DNA of 64,000 nucleotides from Laspinema palackyanum D2c (GCF_025370875.1 NZ_JAMXFD010000014.1:91863-155862); one strand, 5' to 3'; shown: positions 1-9,220, counted from the stretch's first letter. Numbers and translations are program-made. Notes: a model not told the origin generated them from the sequence alone.

Positions 1-2
1 TC

Positions 3-38
3 TTAGTGTCTACCTTCAACTTGTTTGAATCCAGATGA
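3..38 (+). CDS. possible 3' end of an upstream gene (partial)
   Basis: An open frame enters from the left edge and ends at TGA 36-38, giving only the 11 residues LVSTFNLFESR, too few to identify. Its stop overlaps the ATG of the next gene as ATGA (35-38), an arrangement typical of translationally coupled operon genes. The alternative is chance: the other two frames are also closed in this stretch (TAG 4-6 and TGA 26-28). Confidence 0.3.
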   Translation, partial: LVSTFNLFESR

Positions 39-3000
39 AAAATAAGAGCATTGATGAGTTAATTGATATTCTGGAAACCTTTAGTGATGAGTTTATCCGC
101 AGACTAGCGGCAGAAAGATTAGGTCAAATCGGCAAAGGTAACGAAACGGCAATTTCAGCGTTAGTCCATCTTCTAAAAACTACTAATGATGAGCTCACAC
201 GCATACAAGCGGCATACAGCTTAGGTCAAATCGATCCGGGTAACAAAACGGCAATTTCGGCCTTAGTCAATCTTCTGGAAACTACTAACTATGAGTTTCC
301 CCGCAGACAAGCGGCAGAAAGTTTGGTTCAAATTGGCAAAGGTAACGAAACGGCAATTTCAGCGTTAGTCAATCTTCTGAAAACTACTAACTATGAGTCT
401 ACCCGCATCCAAGCGACATACAGCTTAGTTCAAATCGGTAAAGGTAACGAAACGGCAATTTCGGCGTTAGTCAATCTTCTAGAAACTACTATCCATGAGA
501 ATACCCGTAGACACGCGGCAGAAAGCTTAGTTCAAATCGGCCAAGGTAACAAAACGGCAATTTCGGCGTTAGTCAATCTTCTAGAAACTACTATCCCTGA
601 GAATACCCGCAGATACGCAGCATATAGCTTAGGTAAAATCGGCCAAGGTAACGAAACCGCAATTTCGGCGTTAGCCAATCTTCTGGAAACTACTATCTAT
701 GACTTTACCCGCATACAAGCGGCAGAAAGCTTAGCTCAAATAGACCCAGGTAACAAAAGGGTAATTTCGGTGTTAGTCAATCTTCTGGAAACTACTAAAT
801 ATGAGTTTCCTCGCAGACAAGCGGCAGAAAGCTTAGTTCAAATTGGCAAAGGTAACGAAACGGCAATTTCGGCGTTAGTCAATCTTCTGGAAACTACTCA
901 CAATGAGGATATCCGCAGACAAGCGGCAGAAAGCTTAGTTCAAATTGGCAAAGGTAACGAAACGGCAATTTCTACGTTCGTCAAAGATAAAGAAACGGTA
1001 ATTTCGGCGTTAGTCAATCTTCTGGAAACCTCTACTGATGAGACTACCCGCAGACAAGCGGTAGAAAGCTTAGTTCAAATTGGCAAAGGTAACGAAACGG
1101 CAATTTCGGCGTTCGTCAATCTTCTGGAAACTACTACCGAGGAGAATACCCGTAGACAAGCGGCAGAAAGCTTAGTTCAAATTGGCAAAGGTAACGAAAC
1201 GGCAATTTCGGCTTTAGTCAAGCTTCTGGAAACTACTACTGATGAGGATACCCACAGACGAGCAGCAGAAAGCTTAGGTCAAATTGGCAAAGGTAACGAA
1301 ACGGCAATTTCGGCATTAGTCAATCTTCTAGAAACTACTACCGAGGAGAATACCCGTAGACACGCGGCAGAAAGCTTAGTTCAAATTGGCAAAGGTAACG
1401 AAACGGCAATTTCGGCATTAGTCAATCTTCTAGAAGCTACTATCCATGAGAATACCCGTAGACACGCGGCAGAAAGCTTAGTTCAAATTGGCAAAGGTAA
1501 CGAAACGGCAATTTCGGCATTAGTCAATCTTCTAGAAACCTCTACTGATGAGAATACCCGTAGACACGCGGCAGAAAGCTTAGGTCAAATCGATCCGGGT
1601 AACAAAACGGCAATTTCGGCGTTAGTCAATCTTCTAGAAACTACTACCGATGAGCGGACCAGCATACTAGCGGCACACAGCTTAGGTCAAATCGACCCAT
1701 GTAACGAAACGGTAATTTCGGCGTTAGCCAATCTTCTGAAAACTACTAATGATGAGTTCACACGCATACAAGCGGCATACAGCTTAGGTCAAATCGATCC
1801 GGGTAACAAAACGGCAATTTCGGCGTTAGTCAATCTTCTGGAAACTACTAACTATTATGATGATTTTCCCCGCAGACAAGCGGCAGAAAGTTTGGTTCAA
1901 ATTGGCAAAGGTAACGAAACGGCAATTTCAGCGTTAGTCAATCTTCTAGAAACTACTATCCATGAGAATACCCGTAGACACGCGGCCTACAGCTTAGTTC
2001 AAATCGGCAAAGGTAACGAAACCGCTATTTCGGCCTTAGTCAATCTTCTAGTAACAACTACCGATAAGAATATCGGCAGACACGCAACATACAGCTTAGG
2101 TGAAATTGTAGGTATCTCGTCTCATCTTTTGTTCAGGCCAGATCAGATTGCATCGTCTGTTATCGATAAAAGACAGTGGCTACACTTTATCTGGCCAATA
2201 TGCGCCATAATCTTTGGCTTCCTTGGCTCGCTTATGGGGACATACTATATTTTTCCTATATGGCAAAACTATTTCGTTCTGTTATTAATCAATACAAGTG
2301 GGTGGCTTCTTGTTTATATACATTTTTTGTGTCTAGTTTTTTTAATTTCCAAGTCTTGGTCAATAAGAAAAACTTATGTTTATCTAGAAAAGACATTTTT
2401 CCCGTGGCTTAATCAACAAAAAATTAAGAGGAAAATTATTATTTATTATACTCAGATACTCACCCATAGCCAAGATGAATTTGTACAATTGCAAGCAATA
2501 AAAAATTTGAAATTAGTTGCCAATGGCAGCAAACCTGCAATTGTAGCATTGATTAAGACTTTGAGAGCCAACAAAAATGAATTTATCCAGTGGCAGGCCA
2601 TCAAAAGTTTAGGAAATATTGGAAACAATAACAGAAAGGCACTCACGGCCATTATCAAATTTATCGAGACTACATCTAATGAATTTATCCGATGGCAGTC
2701 TTTAGAAGAGTTGGAGAATTTTAAGGTTCTTTATTTTTCAAACGTCATCCAAATTCGCCAAAAATTAAAAAGTAATAGAGTTCCATCGATTCAATCGGCA
2801 ATTTTGAATCTTCAAAAGAAACTTGATCCCCTAGAAAGGCTAATTTTAAAACCTTTTAATCAAAGATTAGTCAAAGGATTACGTTCAGAATATTCTGTGA
2901 AAACTATATTTGGCGATAGTATTTTCAATTATATTGATAAAATGCAGCAAGGGCAAGACATTAAAAGTCGTCGAATTTTGATAAACTCCTGCTTGGAAAT

Positions 3001-4552
3001 TCATCAAAGTTTAGTAAAATTTGCTTTACAGAACAAAGACTTTAATCGAGCATTTTTCTACACAGAAATCTTCAGAAACCGCTATTTGGTAGAACGCATC
3101 GCCCAACAAGATACCCCCTTCCCTGCTACTATCTCCAAGCAACTCGCCCAAAACATCAACATCGCCAAACAAAGAGAACGCCAAACCTTACAAGCCTATA
3201 CGGACGGCATGAATAAGCATCTCTCAGAATTGGAATTAGCAGCCCTCAGTCTGGTCTGGGAAAATGCTAAAGAAATCTTAGAAAACCTTTACCACCAAGT
3301 TGCGGAAATTGAACCGGAATTTATCGCAAAAACCAAAGTTTACCCCATTTCTTTCCAGGAAGTTCAAGATTTCCTGCCCTCAGACACAGCAATTATTGAG
3401 TTTTTCTTCACGGAAAACGAACTCATCACTCTGCTGATTCTCCCCGGACACGAATCCCCCTTAATTCCTGAACAACTGCGAGTCAATCTCAAACCCCAGA
3501 ATCCTTTAGAACGGTTGGCGCGAGCCTGGGAGGAAGATTTAAAGGACAAAAGCAAATCTAAAAACGACGCAATCCAGACGACTCTGGAAGAGTTACCCAG
3601 GCGCATTGACCATCTGGGAGAATTGCTCAATTTCAGTGAGTTAGAGAAATACCTCCCGCGCCAGATTCAGCAGTTAATCATCGTTCCCAATAACAGTTTA
3701 CATCTGTTTCCCATTCACGCGGTCCCCTTGAATCCAACTCAGCGCCTGATTGACCGTTTTTCAGTTCGCTATTTCCCCAACCTGCAAATCTGGAAAATTT
3801 GTCAAAACCGCCAAAGGTCTCGCGATTCGTTTCTGGGTATTGAAAACCCCACGCAGGACAAGGATTTAATCTTTGCTAAAGCGGAAATTGCTAGTATTTG
3901 CCAGCGTCCCAACTTTAGGGGAAAGTACAAGGTTTTACCCCGCCCCAATGCCCAAGTCAAAAAATCTGAAATTCTGGAGGAGGCAAAAAATTACCATTGT
4001 TTCCACTTTTCCGGTCATGCAGAGTACAATTTTAAGAATCCCCTAGACTCCTATCTGATGCTATCGAAAGACCGCAAAGACCACCAGGAGGACCTCACCC
4101 TGAGTAACCTGTTTGCCGACTTGCACCTCCCCGACGCTGACTTAGTGACCCTTTCCGCCTGCTGTACCGGGGTGGTGGATGCCTTTCAACCCACGGATGA
4201 GTGTTTGGGGATTGCTACCGGGTTCCTCCTGGCGGGTGCGAAAGCGGTTGTCAGCAGTCTGTGGAAAGTCAATTCCATCGCCACTGCCTTTCTCCTGGAT
4301 GAATTCTACCGTCAGCTAGAACAGACCCCAGATAAAGCCGTGGCGCTGCAAAATGCTCAAAACTGGTTGCGAACTCGCACGGCAGATGAGTTGATACAGC
4401 GGTCAAATGAGTGGGATTTGAGTAAACTAGAACGGGAAAACAAACTAGAACGGGAAGACAGAATTGCTTTGGATGCCAGTCTCCGAGAATTACCGGATAC
4501 TCCGTTTGAGAATCCTTATTTTTGGAGTCCATTTATTCTAACGGGATGTTAA
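35..4552 (+). CDS. HEAT-repeat, membrane-spanning CHAT (caspase-like) protein
   Basis: This is a 1505-residue multidomain protein. Residues 1-690 are 20 near-identical HEAT (PBS-lyase-like) repeats of 34 residues with the core AISALVNLLETT and RRxAAESLxQIGKG. Residues 715-775 are strongly hydrophobic and should form two membrane helices. About three more degenerate HEAT repeats follow (roughly 785-905), then a linker and a C-terminal CHAT domain (about 1095-1505). The CHAT catalytic dyad looks intact: His1328 in FSGH and Cys1376 in LSACCTG. CHAT domains are caspase-like cysteine peptidases, often placed at the C-terminus of sensor repeats in bacterial conflict or programmed-death proteins. 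I infer that the HEAT array senses or scaffolds and the CHAT domain cleaves a partner at the membrane. There is an in-frame stop at 26-28 and no clear Shine-Dalgarno, but the ATGA overlap supports coupled initiation at 35. No NACHT or other NTPase domain is present. The substrate is unknown. Confidence 0.88.
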   Translation: MKNKSIDELIDILETFSDEFIRRLAAERLGQIGKGNETAISALVHLLKTTNDELTRIQAAYSLGQIDPGNKTAISALVNLLETTNYEFPRRQAAESLVQIGKGNETAISALVNLLKTTNYESTRIQATYSLVQIGKGNETAISALVNLLETTIHENTRRHAAESLVQIGQGNKTAISALVNLLETTIPENTRRYAAYSLGKIGQGNETAISALANLLETTIYDFTRIQAAESLAQIDPGNKRVISVLVNLLETTKYEFPRRQAAESLVQIGKGNETAISALVNLLETTHNEDIRRQAAESLVQIGKGNETAISTFVKDKETVISALVNLLETSTDETTRRQAVESLVQIGKGNETAISAFVNLLETTTEENTRRQAAESLVQIGKGNETAISALVKLLETTTDEDTHRRAAESLGQIGKGNETAISALVNLLETTTEENTRRHAAESLVQIGKGNETAISALVNLLEATIHENTRRHAAESLVQIGKGNETAISALVNLLETSTDENTRRHAAESLGQIDPGNKTAISALVNLLETTTDERTSILAAHSLGQIDPCNETVISALANLLKTTNDEFTRIQAAYSLGQIDPGNKTAISALVNLLETTNYYDDFPRRQAAESLVQIGKGNETAISALVNLLETTIHENTRRHAAYSLVQIGKGNETAISALVNLLVTTTDKNIGRHATYSLGEIVGISSHLLFRPDQIASSVIDKRQWLHFIWPICAIIFGFLGSLMGTYYIFPIWQNYFVLLLINTSGWLLVYIHFLCLVFLISKSWSIRKTYVYLEKTFFPWLNQQKIKRKIIIYYTQILTHSQDEFVQLQAIKNLKLVANGSKPAIVALIKTLRANKNEFIQWQAIKSLGNIGNNNRKALTAIIKFIETTSNEFIRWQSLEELENFKVLYFSNVIQIRQKLKSNRVPSIQSAILNLQKKLDPLERLILKPFNQRLVKGLRSEYSVKTIFGDSIFNYIDKMQQGQDIKSRRILINSCLEIHQSLVKFALQNKDFNRAFFYTEIFRNRYLVERIAQQDTPFPATISKQLAQNINIAKQRERQTLQAYTDGMNKHLSELELAALSLVWENAKEILENLYHQVAEIEPEFIAKTKVYPISFQEVQDFLPSDTAIIEFFFTENELITLLILPGHESPLIPEQLRVNLKPQNPLERLARAWEEDLKDKSKSKNDAIQTTLEELPRRIDHLGELLNFSELEKYLPRQIQQLIIVPNNSLHLFPIHAVPLNPTQRLIDRFSVRYFPNLQIWKICQNRQRSRDSFLGIENPTQDKDLIFAKAEIASICQRPNFRGKYKVLPRPNAQVKKSEILEEAKNYHCFHFSGHAEYNFKNPLDSYLMLSKDRKDHQEDLTLSNLFADLHLPDADLVTLSACCTGVVDAFQPTDECLGIATGFLLAGAKAVVSSLWKVNSIATAFLLDEFYRQLEQTPDKAVALQNAQNWLRTRTADELIQRSNEWDLSKLERENKLEREDRIALDASLRELPDTPFENPYFWSPFILTGC
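128..2104 (+). repeat. 19 tandem 102-bp units encoding HEAT repeats
   Basis: The coding sequence is a near-perfect tandem array of 102-bp units (34 codons), with long stretches identical at DNA level between units, for example GGCAAAGGTAACGAAACGG. Two units are irregular: one near 958-1080 has 11 extra codons (a partial internal duplication of the ETAIS/ETVIS segment), and one near 1800-1905 has two extra codons. Such similarity points to recent duplication or gene conversion, so copy number may vary between strains. Confidence 0.9.
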
Positions 4553-4555
4553 ACC

Positions 4556-5011
4556 ATGAATCATGAAAATAATCAGGAAATCAACCTTCGACAATTTTTA
4601 AGTTTACGGGCATTTAAAGAACTGCTCAAAAATCCTCCTAACGATTTCTCTAACCGGATTGGAGAGGAAGGTTTTTTGGAGATTGCCAATTTTTTAAGCA
4701 ATATTCCTCCAGAAGACAAGTTAAATCCGATGGCAATGTTTCAGCATATAAGTTCCTATGTTTATCAAGAAGGTCATGAAGTTTTCAAAGAGTTTTATTT
4801 GCAAACTTATAAAACCATAAATTCCGAACATATTCAATATGTAGTCAAAAAAACTGGCGACCCTGACGATGAAGCGGATGGCCCCTCTATCACGAAACAA
4901 ATGTTAGAGAACGAAGGTAGAGATGCTTGCCAAGACCTGCAAAAGTGGGAAACTGAGATGAAGCAAAAAACAAAGAGAGCAACTGAAGATGACAACAAGC
5001 CAGCTTCCTAA
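4556..5011 (+). CDS. hypothetical protein of the CHAT operon (151 aa)
   Basis: I do not recognise a family. The protein is soluble, acidic and apparently mostly helical, with a charged, Lys/Glu-rich C-terminus and no signal peptide or membrane segment. It starts three bases after the stop of the HEAT-CHAT gene and its last 23 bp overlap the start of the following membrane-protein gene, so the three genes are almost certainly one operon and probably act together. By position it could be a CHAT substrate, an adaptor or a regulator; the sequence does not decide between these. Confidence 0.75.
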   Translation: MNHENNQEINLRQFLSLRAFKELLKNPPNDFSNRIGEEGFLEIANFLSNIPPEDKLNPMAMFQHISSYVYQEGHEVFKEFYLQTYKTINSEHIQYVVKKTGDPDDEADGPSITKQMLENEGRDACQDLQKWETEMKQKTKRATEDDNKPAS

Positions 5012-6506
5012 AATTACCTGTCCCACCCTCCACTTTTATCATTATGTGCTGCGAAATGGCCTGAATGATTCTGATGAGCAATTAAAAGCTCGTCGTGATT
5101 TTTTTACTAAAAATTTGTATGAAATCACCTCTCGTCTAATTAGCAAAAATAAGAAAAATGCGGGGGAGTTCGTCCGCTTAATTCCCCCGGAAGAAGATGG
5201 GCACCCGGAGGGAAGTTTGCTGGATTTGACGTTGGAGGAAATTCCCGAGGAATGTAAAAAAGAAAATGATAAGCTATATTTACCAACCGGGAATTATACC
5301 AGTCGCCTTGGAGTCTGGCGCTTGAATGATACCTATTTACTGCGCTTTACCAGGTATATTCCATCCGAAAAAGGTCCTCAAGACATAGAAACTTTTGACT
5401 ATCTCGATCTCCGCGACCATCTTTGTAATATGCCGATTGAACTGGGACAGACGGCAATTCTAGCGGGAATTCTACCACTAAATAAGGATCAAGACAAACT
5501 AAGTAGTGACATTGCTGCTCAATGCTTAAGCCAATACTGCGGACAAGACGCAGAAATCATCTCGCCTCATTTAATTAAGAATAATTTTCTGGGGAGTCCT
5601 TTCTATCTTTATCCCCTTCCGGTGGCAGCCAAGACCTTGAATGATTTTCCGGTTCAATCCACCCATCTCATGGGAGTGATTCTCTACCCAGATGTTGAAG
5701 CCGAAAAAAAAGCGAATAAGTTTTATAATATTCTGCAATATATGCTCCTCAGCTATCATAAAATCAATTTTTTCTACTCCCAAAGTCGTGCTTTGAAACA
5801 GCTAATCAGTCATCAATATCAAGACATTGAACAGCTAACTAAAAAATACGCAGAAACCAAATGGGATAAAGAATCTCTCAAACAGCTACCCCACGAGTCC
5901 TTAGAATACTATAAAAAACTCTCTTTCCTCTCCGACCAAAAGAAAACTATCCGGGTAAATTTACATAATTATCGAGGATATCTTGAACAAATCGAAAAAG
6001 AGACGGGAGAGAAATTATCGGGATTTATGGCTGAGTTTGTCAAGGATGCGGAGCATTATTTAGAGCAGATTCAAACCACTATCGGATTTATGAGTCCGGG
6101 TTTGCAATTGTATGATAAACTGATGTTGAGTGTGCAAACTCAAGTGAGTATTGATGATGAAAGAATCCAAAAACAACAGAGTGACCAGCAACAAAAGTTA
6201 GGTCAGTTGCTCACCGGGTCTTGTGCAGCGATCGCCGTCGGACAAATCCTGACTCCAGCTATCACCCTCAGCCTTTCCCAGTATATCGACAAAGATCCAT
6301 CCCAGGACCCCTCCGTGACTAGCTTATGGGTGGGAGCGTTTGTGACAATTTTTTTAAGCATCTCATCCGGTTGGGTGGTGAGTCGATTCGTTTACCGATG
6401 GTTTACCCAGCCAAAATCAGATGAAACTACCCAACGGCGATGGAAGAAACGACTGAAGTCGTTACTACGAACAATTATCTTACAGCGGGATGGAAGAAAC
6501 GACTGA
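4989..6506 (+). CDS. C-terminally membrane-anchored partner of the CHAT protein (505 aa)
   Basis: A 505-residue protein with a large soluble N-terminal part, a helical, probably coiled-coil region (about 265-400) and two hydrophobic helices near the end (about 405-428 and 443-467), so the bulk is likely cytoplasmic and tail-anchored. It overlaps the preceding gene by 23 bp. Size, tail anchoring and neighbourhood recall the CASPASE/TPR-associated (CATRA) components described for CHAT conflict systems, but I cannot confirm membership without a profile search. The last 22 or so residues (RRWKKRLKSLLRT onwards) are encoded by a dispersed repeat that occurs twice here, and the stop codon lies inside the second copy. 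The original C-terminus was therefore probably replaced or extended by repeat insertion. Confidence 0.8.
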   Translation: MTTSQLPKITCPTLHFYHYVLRNGLNDSDEQLKARRDFFTKNLYEITSRLISKNKKNAGEFVRLIPPEEDGHPEGSLLDLTLEEIPEECKKENDKLYLPTGNYTSRLGVWRLNDTYLLRFTRYIPSEKGPQDIETFDYLDLRDHLCNMPIELGQTAILAGILPLNKDQDKLSSDIAAQCLSQYCGQDAEIISPHLIKNNFLGSPFYLYPLPVAAKTLNDFPVQSTHLMGVILYPDVEAEKKANKFYNILQYMLLSYHKINFFYSQSRALKQLISHQYQDIEQLTKKYAETKWDKESLKQLPHESLEYYKKLSFLSDQKKTIRVNLHNYRGYLEQIEKETGEKLSGFMAEFVKDAEHYLEQIQTTIGFMSPGLQLYDKLMLSVQTQVSIDDERIQKQQSDQQQKLGQLLTGSCAAIAVGQILTPAITLSLSQYIDKDPSQDPSVTSLWVGAFVTIFLSISSGWVVSRFVYRWFTQPKSDETTQRRWKKRLKSLLRTIILQRDGRND

Positions 6507-6526
6507 AGTCGTTACTAAGAACAATG
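6440..6526 (+). repeat. two direct copies of the AACGACT-GA-AGTCGTT element
   Basis: A 29-bp sequence beginning GATGGAAGAAACGACTGAAG occurs at 6440-6468 and 6490-6518, a 50-bp period. Each copy contains the self-complementary core AACGACTGAAGTCGTT (6448-6463 and 6498-6513) followed by GTTACTA(C/A)GAAC. The same core and tail recur as a tandem array at 11.3-11.5 kb. The copies overlap the 3' end of the 505-residue gene. Confidence 0.9.
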
Positions 6527-6530
6527 AAAA

Positions 6531-6562
6531 AGCCCCACCGTTTAAGGGGTGGGGCTTTTTTT
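6531..6562 (+). terminator. intrinsic terminator of the CHAT operon
   Basis: A 9-bp GC-rich stem (AGCCCCACC 6531-6539 with GGTGGGGCT 6548-6556) is followed by a run of T to 6562. A run of A precedes it, so it could also serve the convergent gene ending at 6577. Confidence 0.9.
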
Positions 6563-6576
6563 ATGCTAATTGTAAG

Positions 6577-8310
6577 TTACAAAGAAACGACCACTCCAGG
6601 GCTTTCATTCGCCATGCGGTCTACGCTACAAACGGCATAGCTTCCGGGTTGCAATCCGGTGATGGAATTGGTTCCGGAATTCAGCACTTTGACCAGTTGC
6701 CATTGATTGCCGTTGCGACGATAAACCGTCCAGTAGCGAACGTCATTATTACCCGAATTCCAGGCGATCGCATTATCACTGGCACGCACACCTGTTGGGA
6801 CTGCCGGTGGAACTGCATCTAACCAAGGCATCGTCGGAGGCAGTGCTTGGGTTGGATAAACTGCTGCTCTGAAACGCTCGTTAATTCCTAACCAATTTTC
6901 CTTAAACACTTTCATGCTAAAGAAAATATTGCCCAAGGACAGTTTATCCACTTCTTGGCGAGAAATTTCTACCTGTCTTTCAAACTCAGAAATCGGCCAA
7001 CCACTGCCATCGAGTTTGCTCAGATAGTTTCCGGCATAAATATGACGACGCAGGGGATTATTTTCACTCCACCAGTTTAATAACACCGGATAGCTTTGTT
7101 GGGGGGGGTCAATCCGCCAATAGAGTTGAGGAGCCAGATAATCGAGCCACCCTTCATCTAGCCATTTTTTAACGTCGGCATAGAGTCCATCAAATTGGTC
7201 AAACCCAACAATTCCCTGAACTTTTCCAGGACGATAAATACCAAAGGGGCTAATCCCAAATTTAACGTAGGGTTTTTCGGTTTTAATCCCATTCCAAATC
7301 CGTTCGATCGCATCATTGACGTTTTTTCTACGCCAATCGGCTAGAGAAAGCGTTCCGCCACTGCTTTGATAGGCGGCATAAGTGGCGTTATCGGGGAAGC
7401 GCACCCCTTCTTGTGGATAGGGGTAGAAATAGTCATCAATATGAATGCCATCGACATCATAGCGACGGACTACATCCATAATCACGTTATAAGCCCGGTC
7501 TTGGACTTCTTTAGCCCCGGGGTCCATCCACAGTAAATCCCCATATTGGTAGGCATATTGGGGAAACATGGAAGCCATGTGGTTGGAACTCAGGCCATAT
7601 TTTTCTCCGGGCATTTTAGCGCGGTAAGGGTTAAACCAGGCATGAAGCTCGATATTGCGCTTGTGACTTTCAGCGATCGCAAACTCCAAGGGGTCATAAA
7701 AAGGTTGGGGCGCTTGTCCCTGAGTTCCCGTCAGCCATCCACTCCAAGGTTCAATTTGCGACGCATAAAAGGCGTCTCCATTGGGGCGAATTTGGAGGAC
7801 CAGAGCATTCAAATTTAAAGATTGCATCTGGTCCAGGATTTGCACCAGTTCCGCTTTTTGTTGGTCTACGGACAGATTACTGGCGGAGGGCCAGTCAATG
7901 TTCGCTACCGATGCCACCCAGACCCCTCGAAACTCATGCTGATGGCCGACGCTGACGAGTTTTTGAACGCGATCATCCCCTTGCAGTGGAAATTGCAGTT
8001 GGGTCATTTCAGGGGAGTTCCGCTCAACTCCAGGGTTGTTGATGGGTGCAGGGACTGCAGTGGGGGGTGCAACCGCAGGGGGCATCACCGGGCGGGGATA
8101 CTGTGCGGTCCCCGGTGGAATGTTGAGCAATAACAAGAGTAAACAACCCCAGACTGCAAACTGGATTTTGAGTGGATTTCCCGTGAAAAAAGTCCGCACG
8201 ATGCGCCGATATAGGGACCACAGGTCTGTTGATAGATTGCCTGTCGCACCGCTTCGGCGCATTGGTTGTCTGGGCTGGAAAATTCGGAATACTAAGCGCA
8301 TCAATTTCAT
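6577..8310 (-). CDS. secreted GHL10-family (glycosyl hydrolase-like, DUF187) protein with C-terminal FN3-like domain
   Basis: This 577-residue protein carries a GHL10 (DUF187-type) TIM-barrel domain from about residue 125 to 440, starting at EFRGVWVASVANIDWPS and including HAWFNPYR and DGIHIDDYFYPYP. Family members are extracytoplasmic glycosidase-like enzymes thought to act on cell-wall or surface glycans; the substrate here is unknown. A hydrophobic signal-type segment lies at about residues 49-63, after an unusually long basic N-terminus, so the true start may be an internal Met (for example Met17). A Pro-rich linker separates it from the barrel. Residues 500-577 look like a fibronectin type III module. 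Two more GHL10-type proteins are encoded in this window. Confidence 0.88.
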   Translation of the reverse strand: MKLMRLVFRIFQPRQPMRRSGATGNLSTDLWSLYRRIVRTFFTGNPLKIQFAVWGCLLLLLLNIPPGTAQYPRPVMPPAVAPPTAVPAPINNPGVERNSPEMTQLQFPLQGDDRVQKLVSVGHQHEFRGVWVASVANIDWPSASNLSVDQQKAELVQILDQMQSLNLNALVLQIRPNGDAFYASQIEPWSGWLTGTQGQAPQPFYDPLEFAIAESHKRNIELHAWFNPYRAKMPGEKYGLSSNHMASMFPQYAYQYGDLLWMDPGAKEVQDRAYNVIMDVVRRYDVDGIHIDDYFYPYPQEGVRFPDNATYAAYQSSGGTLSLADWRRKNVNDAIERIWNGIKTEKPYVKFGISPFGIYRPGKVQGIVGFDQFDGLYADVKKWLDEGWLDYLAPQLYWRIDPPQQSYPVLLNWWSENNPLRRHIYAGNYLSKLDGSGWPISEFERQVEISRQEVDKLSLGNIFFSMKVFKENWLGINERFRAAVYPTQALPPTMPWLDAVPPAVPTGVRASDNAIAWNSGNNDVRYWTVYRRNGNQWQLVKVLNSGTNSITGLQPGSYAVCSVDRMANESPGVVVSL

Positions 8311-8859
8311 CTTTATCTATCCCGCTGGATACCCCGCGTTGCATCAACAATCTTAATAACGTTAGCGTAGATTGGGAATTCTATCATCCCGGGATCTACT
8401 CTAAATTCTGAGAGATTCGAGACGCTGACCGAACCCACTGGGCAGCAGTTCCAGGTGTTGCTTACCGTTCCCCTGTCGGGATTGCGATCGCCAGAAAAAA
8501 TCCAGTGATTCTCCCTGGCGATCGCGATTCTCTAGGTTCGGTGGCATTCTCGTCTGGATTAGCAATACGCCAGAACAGTCAGTCTATCCCGATCTTTTCC
8601 TAGAATTGACTCCCTTGAGAATTTAAAGCGTTTCCCGCTGTTTGGCCTCTGGGGGATGATAACGGGCTCTCATTCGGGGGCGGCTTCTCGGTTTCCGGTG
8701 ATGCAGATCACAACCGACATCTGATCCGATCCCCTGTTGCCCTGGGCTTTAAATCACCGCCCACTTTGACGATTATCACGAGCTACCCACCCTTGCGATC
8801 GCTGTAAAAGCTTGAGTTTCAGGCGATATTAAAAGGGTAGAGTTCAACCACACCTCGCC
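8311..8859. other. 549-bp intergenic region with HIP1 inverted repeat
   Basis: This divergent region lies between the GHL10 gene and a small plus-strand gene, so it should hold promoters for both. An 11-bp inverted repeat built on HIP1 sites (GCGATCGCCAG 8484-8494, CTGGCGATCGC 8515-8525) can form a hairpin. I see no convincing gene or RNA. Confidence 0.5.
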
Positions 8860-9060
8860 ATGCAAGTACCTACCCTTTACTCCACCTCCCTGATTGCTGA
8901 AGTCTTCGGTCAAGCCTGGAATGCCGGTTCCCTAACGGTCAATCAACGGGAAGGTTTGATGGCTGCCCTTGTAGAACATACCCTCAATTCTGAAGACTAT
9001 GCGGCGATCGACCGTCTGCAGCACGCCGTGCGCCGGGGATGGATTAAAGTCACCGAGTAA
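8860..9060 (+). CDS. small conserved cyanobacterial protein (66 aa)
   Basis: A 66-residue protein of unknown function with a pattern I associate with small conserved cyanobacterial proteins: an LTxxQREGLxxAL segment followed by AIDRLxxAVRRGWIKV. It is likely a helical soluble protein, with no signal peptide or membrane segment. No strong ribosome binding site is seen before the ATG. A clear intrinsic terminator follows at 9221-9250, which supports a real monocistronic transcript. Confidence 0.7.
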   Translation: MQVPTLYSTSLIAEVFGQAWNAGSLTVNQREGLMAALVEHTLNSEDYAAIDRLQHAVRRGWIKVTE

Positions 9061-9220
9061 TCAACCGAACCCTCAACCTTTGCTCCCCTGATACTTTCTA
9101 AAAACAACTCAAAATTTAAACTCTGACCGTCTTATCTCTCGATTCAAACATTAAATTCACTCATCAATTCAACTTTAAATTCCTTCTTAAATTAACAATT
9201 TAGTGAGATATTTGGGTTCA

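Noticed and set aside
35..4552. Interpretation as a phycobilin lyase because of PBS-lyase HEAT-like repeats
   Set aside because: The repeats are generic HEAT units; the CHAT domain, membrane helices and operon context do not fit bilin attachment.
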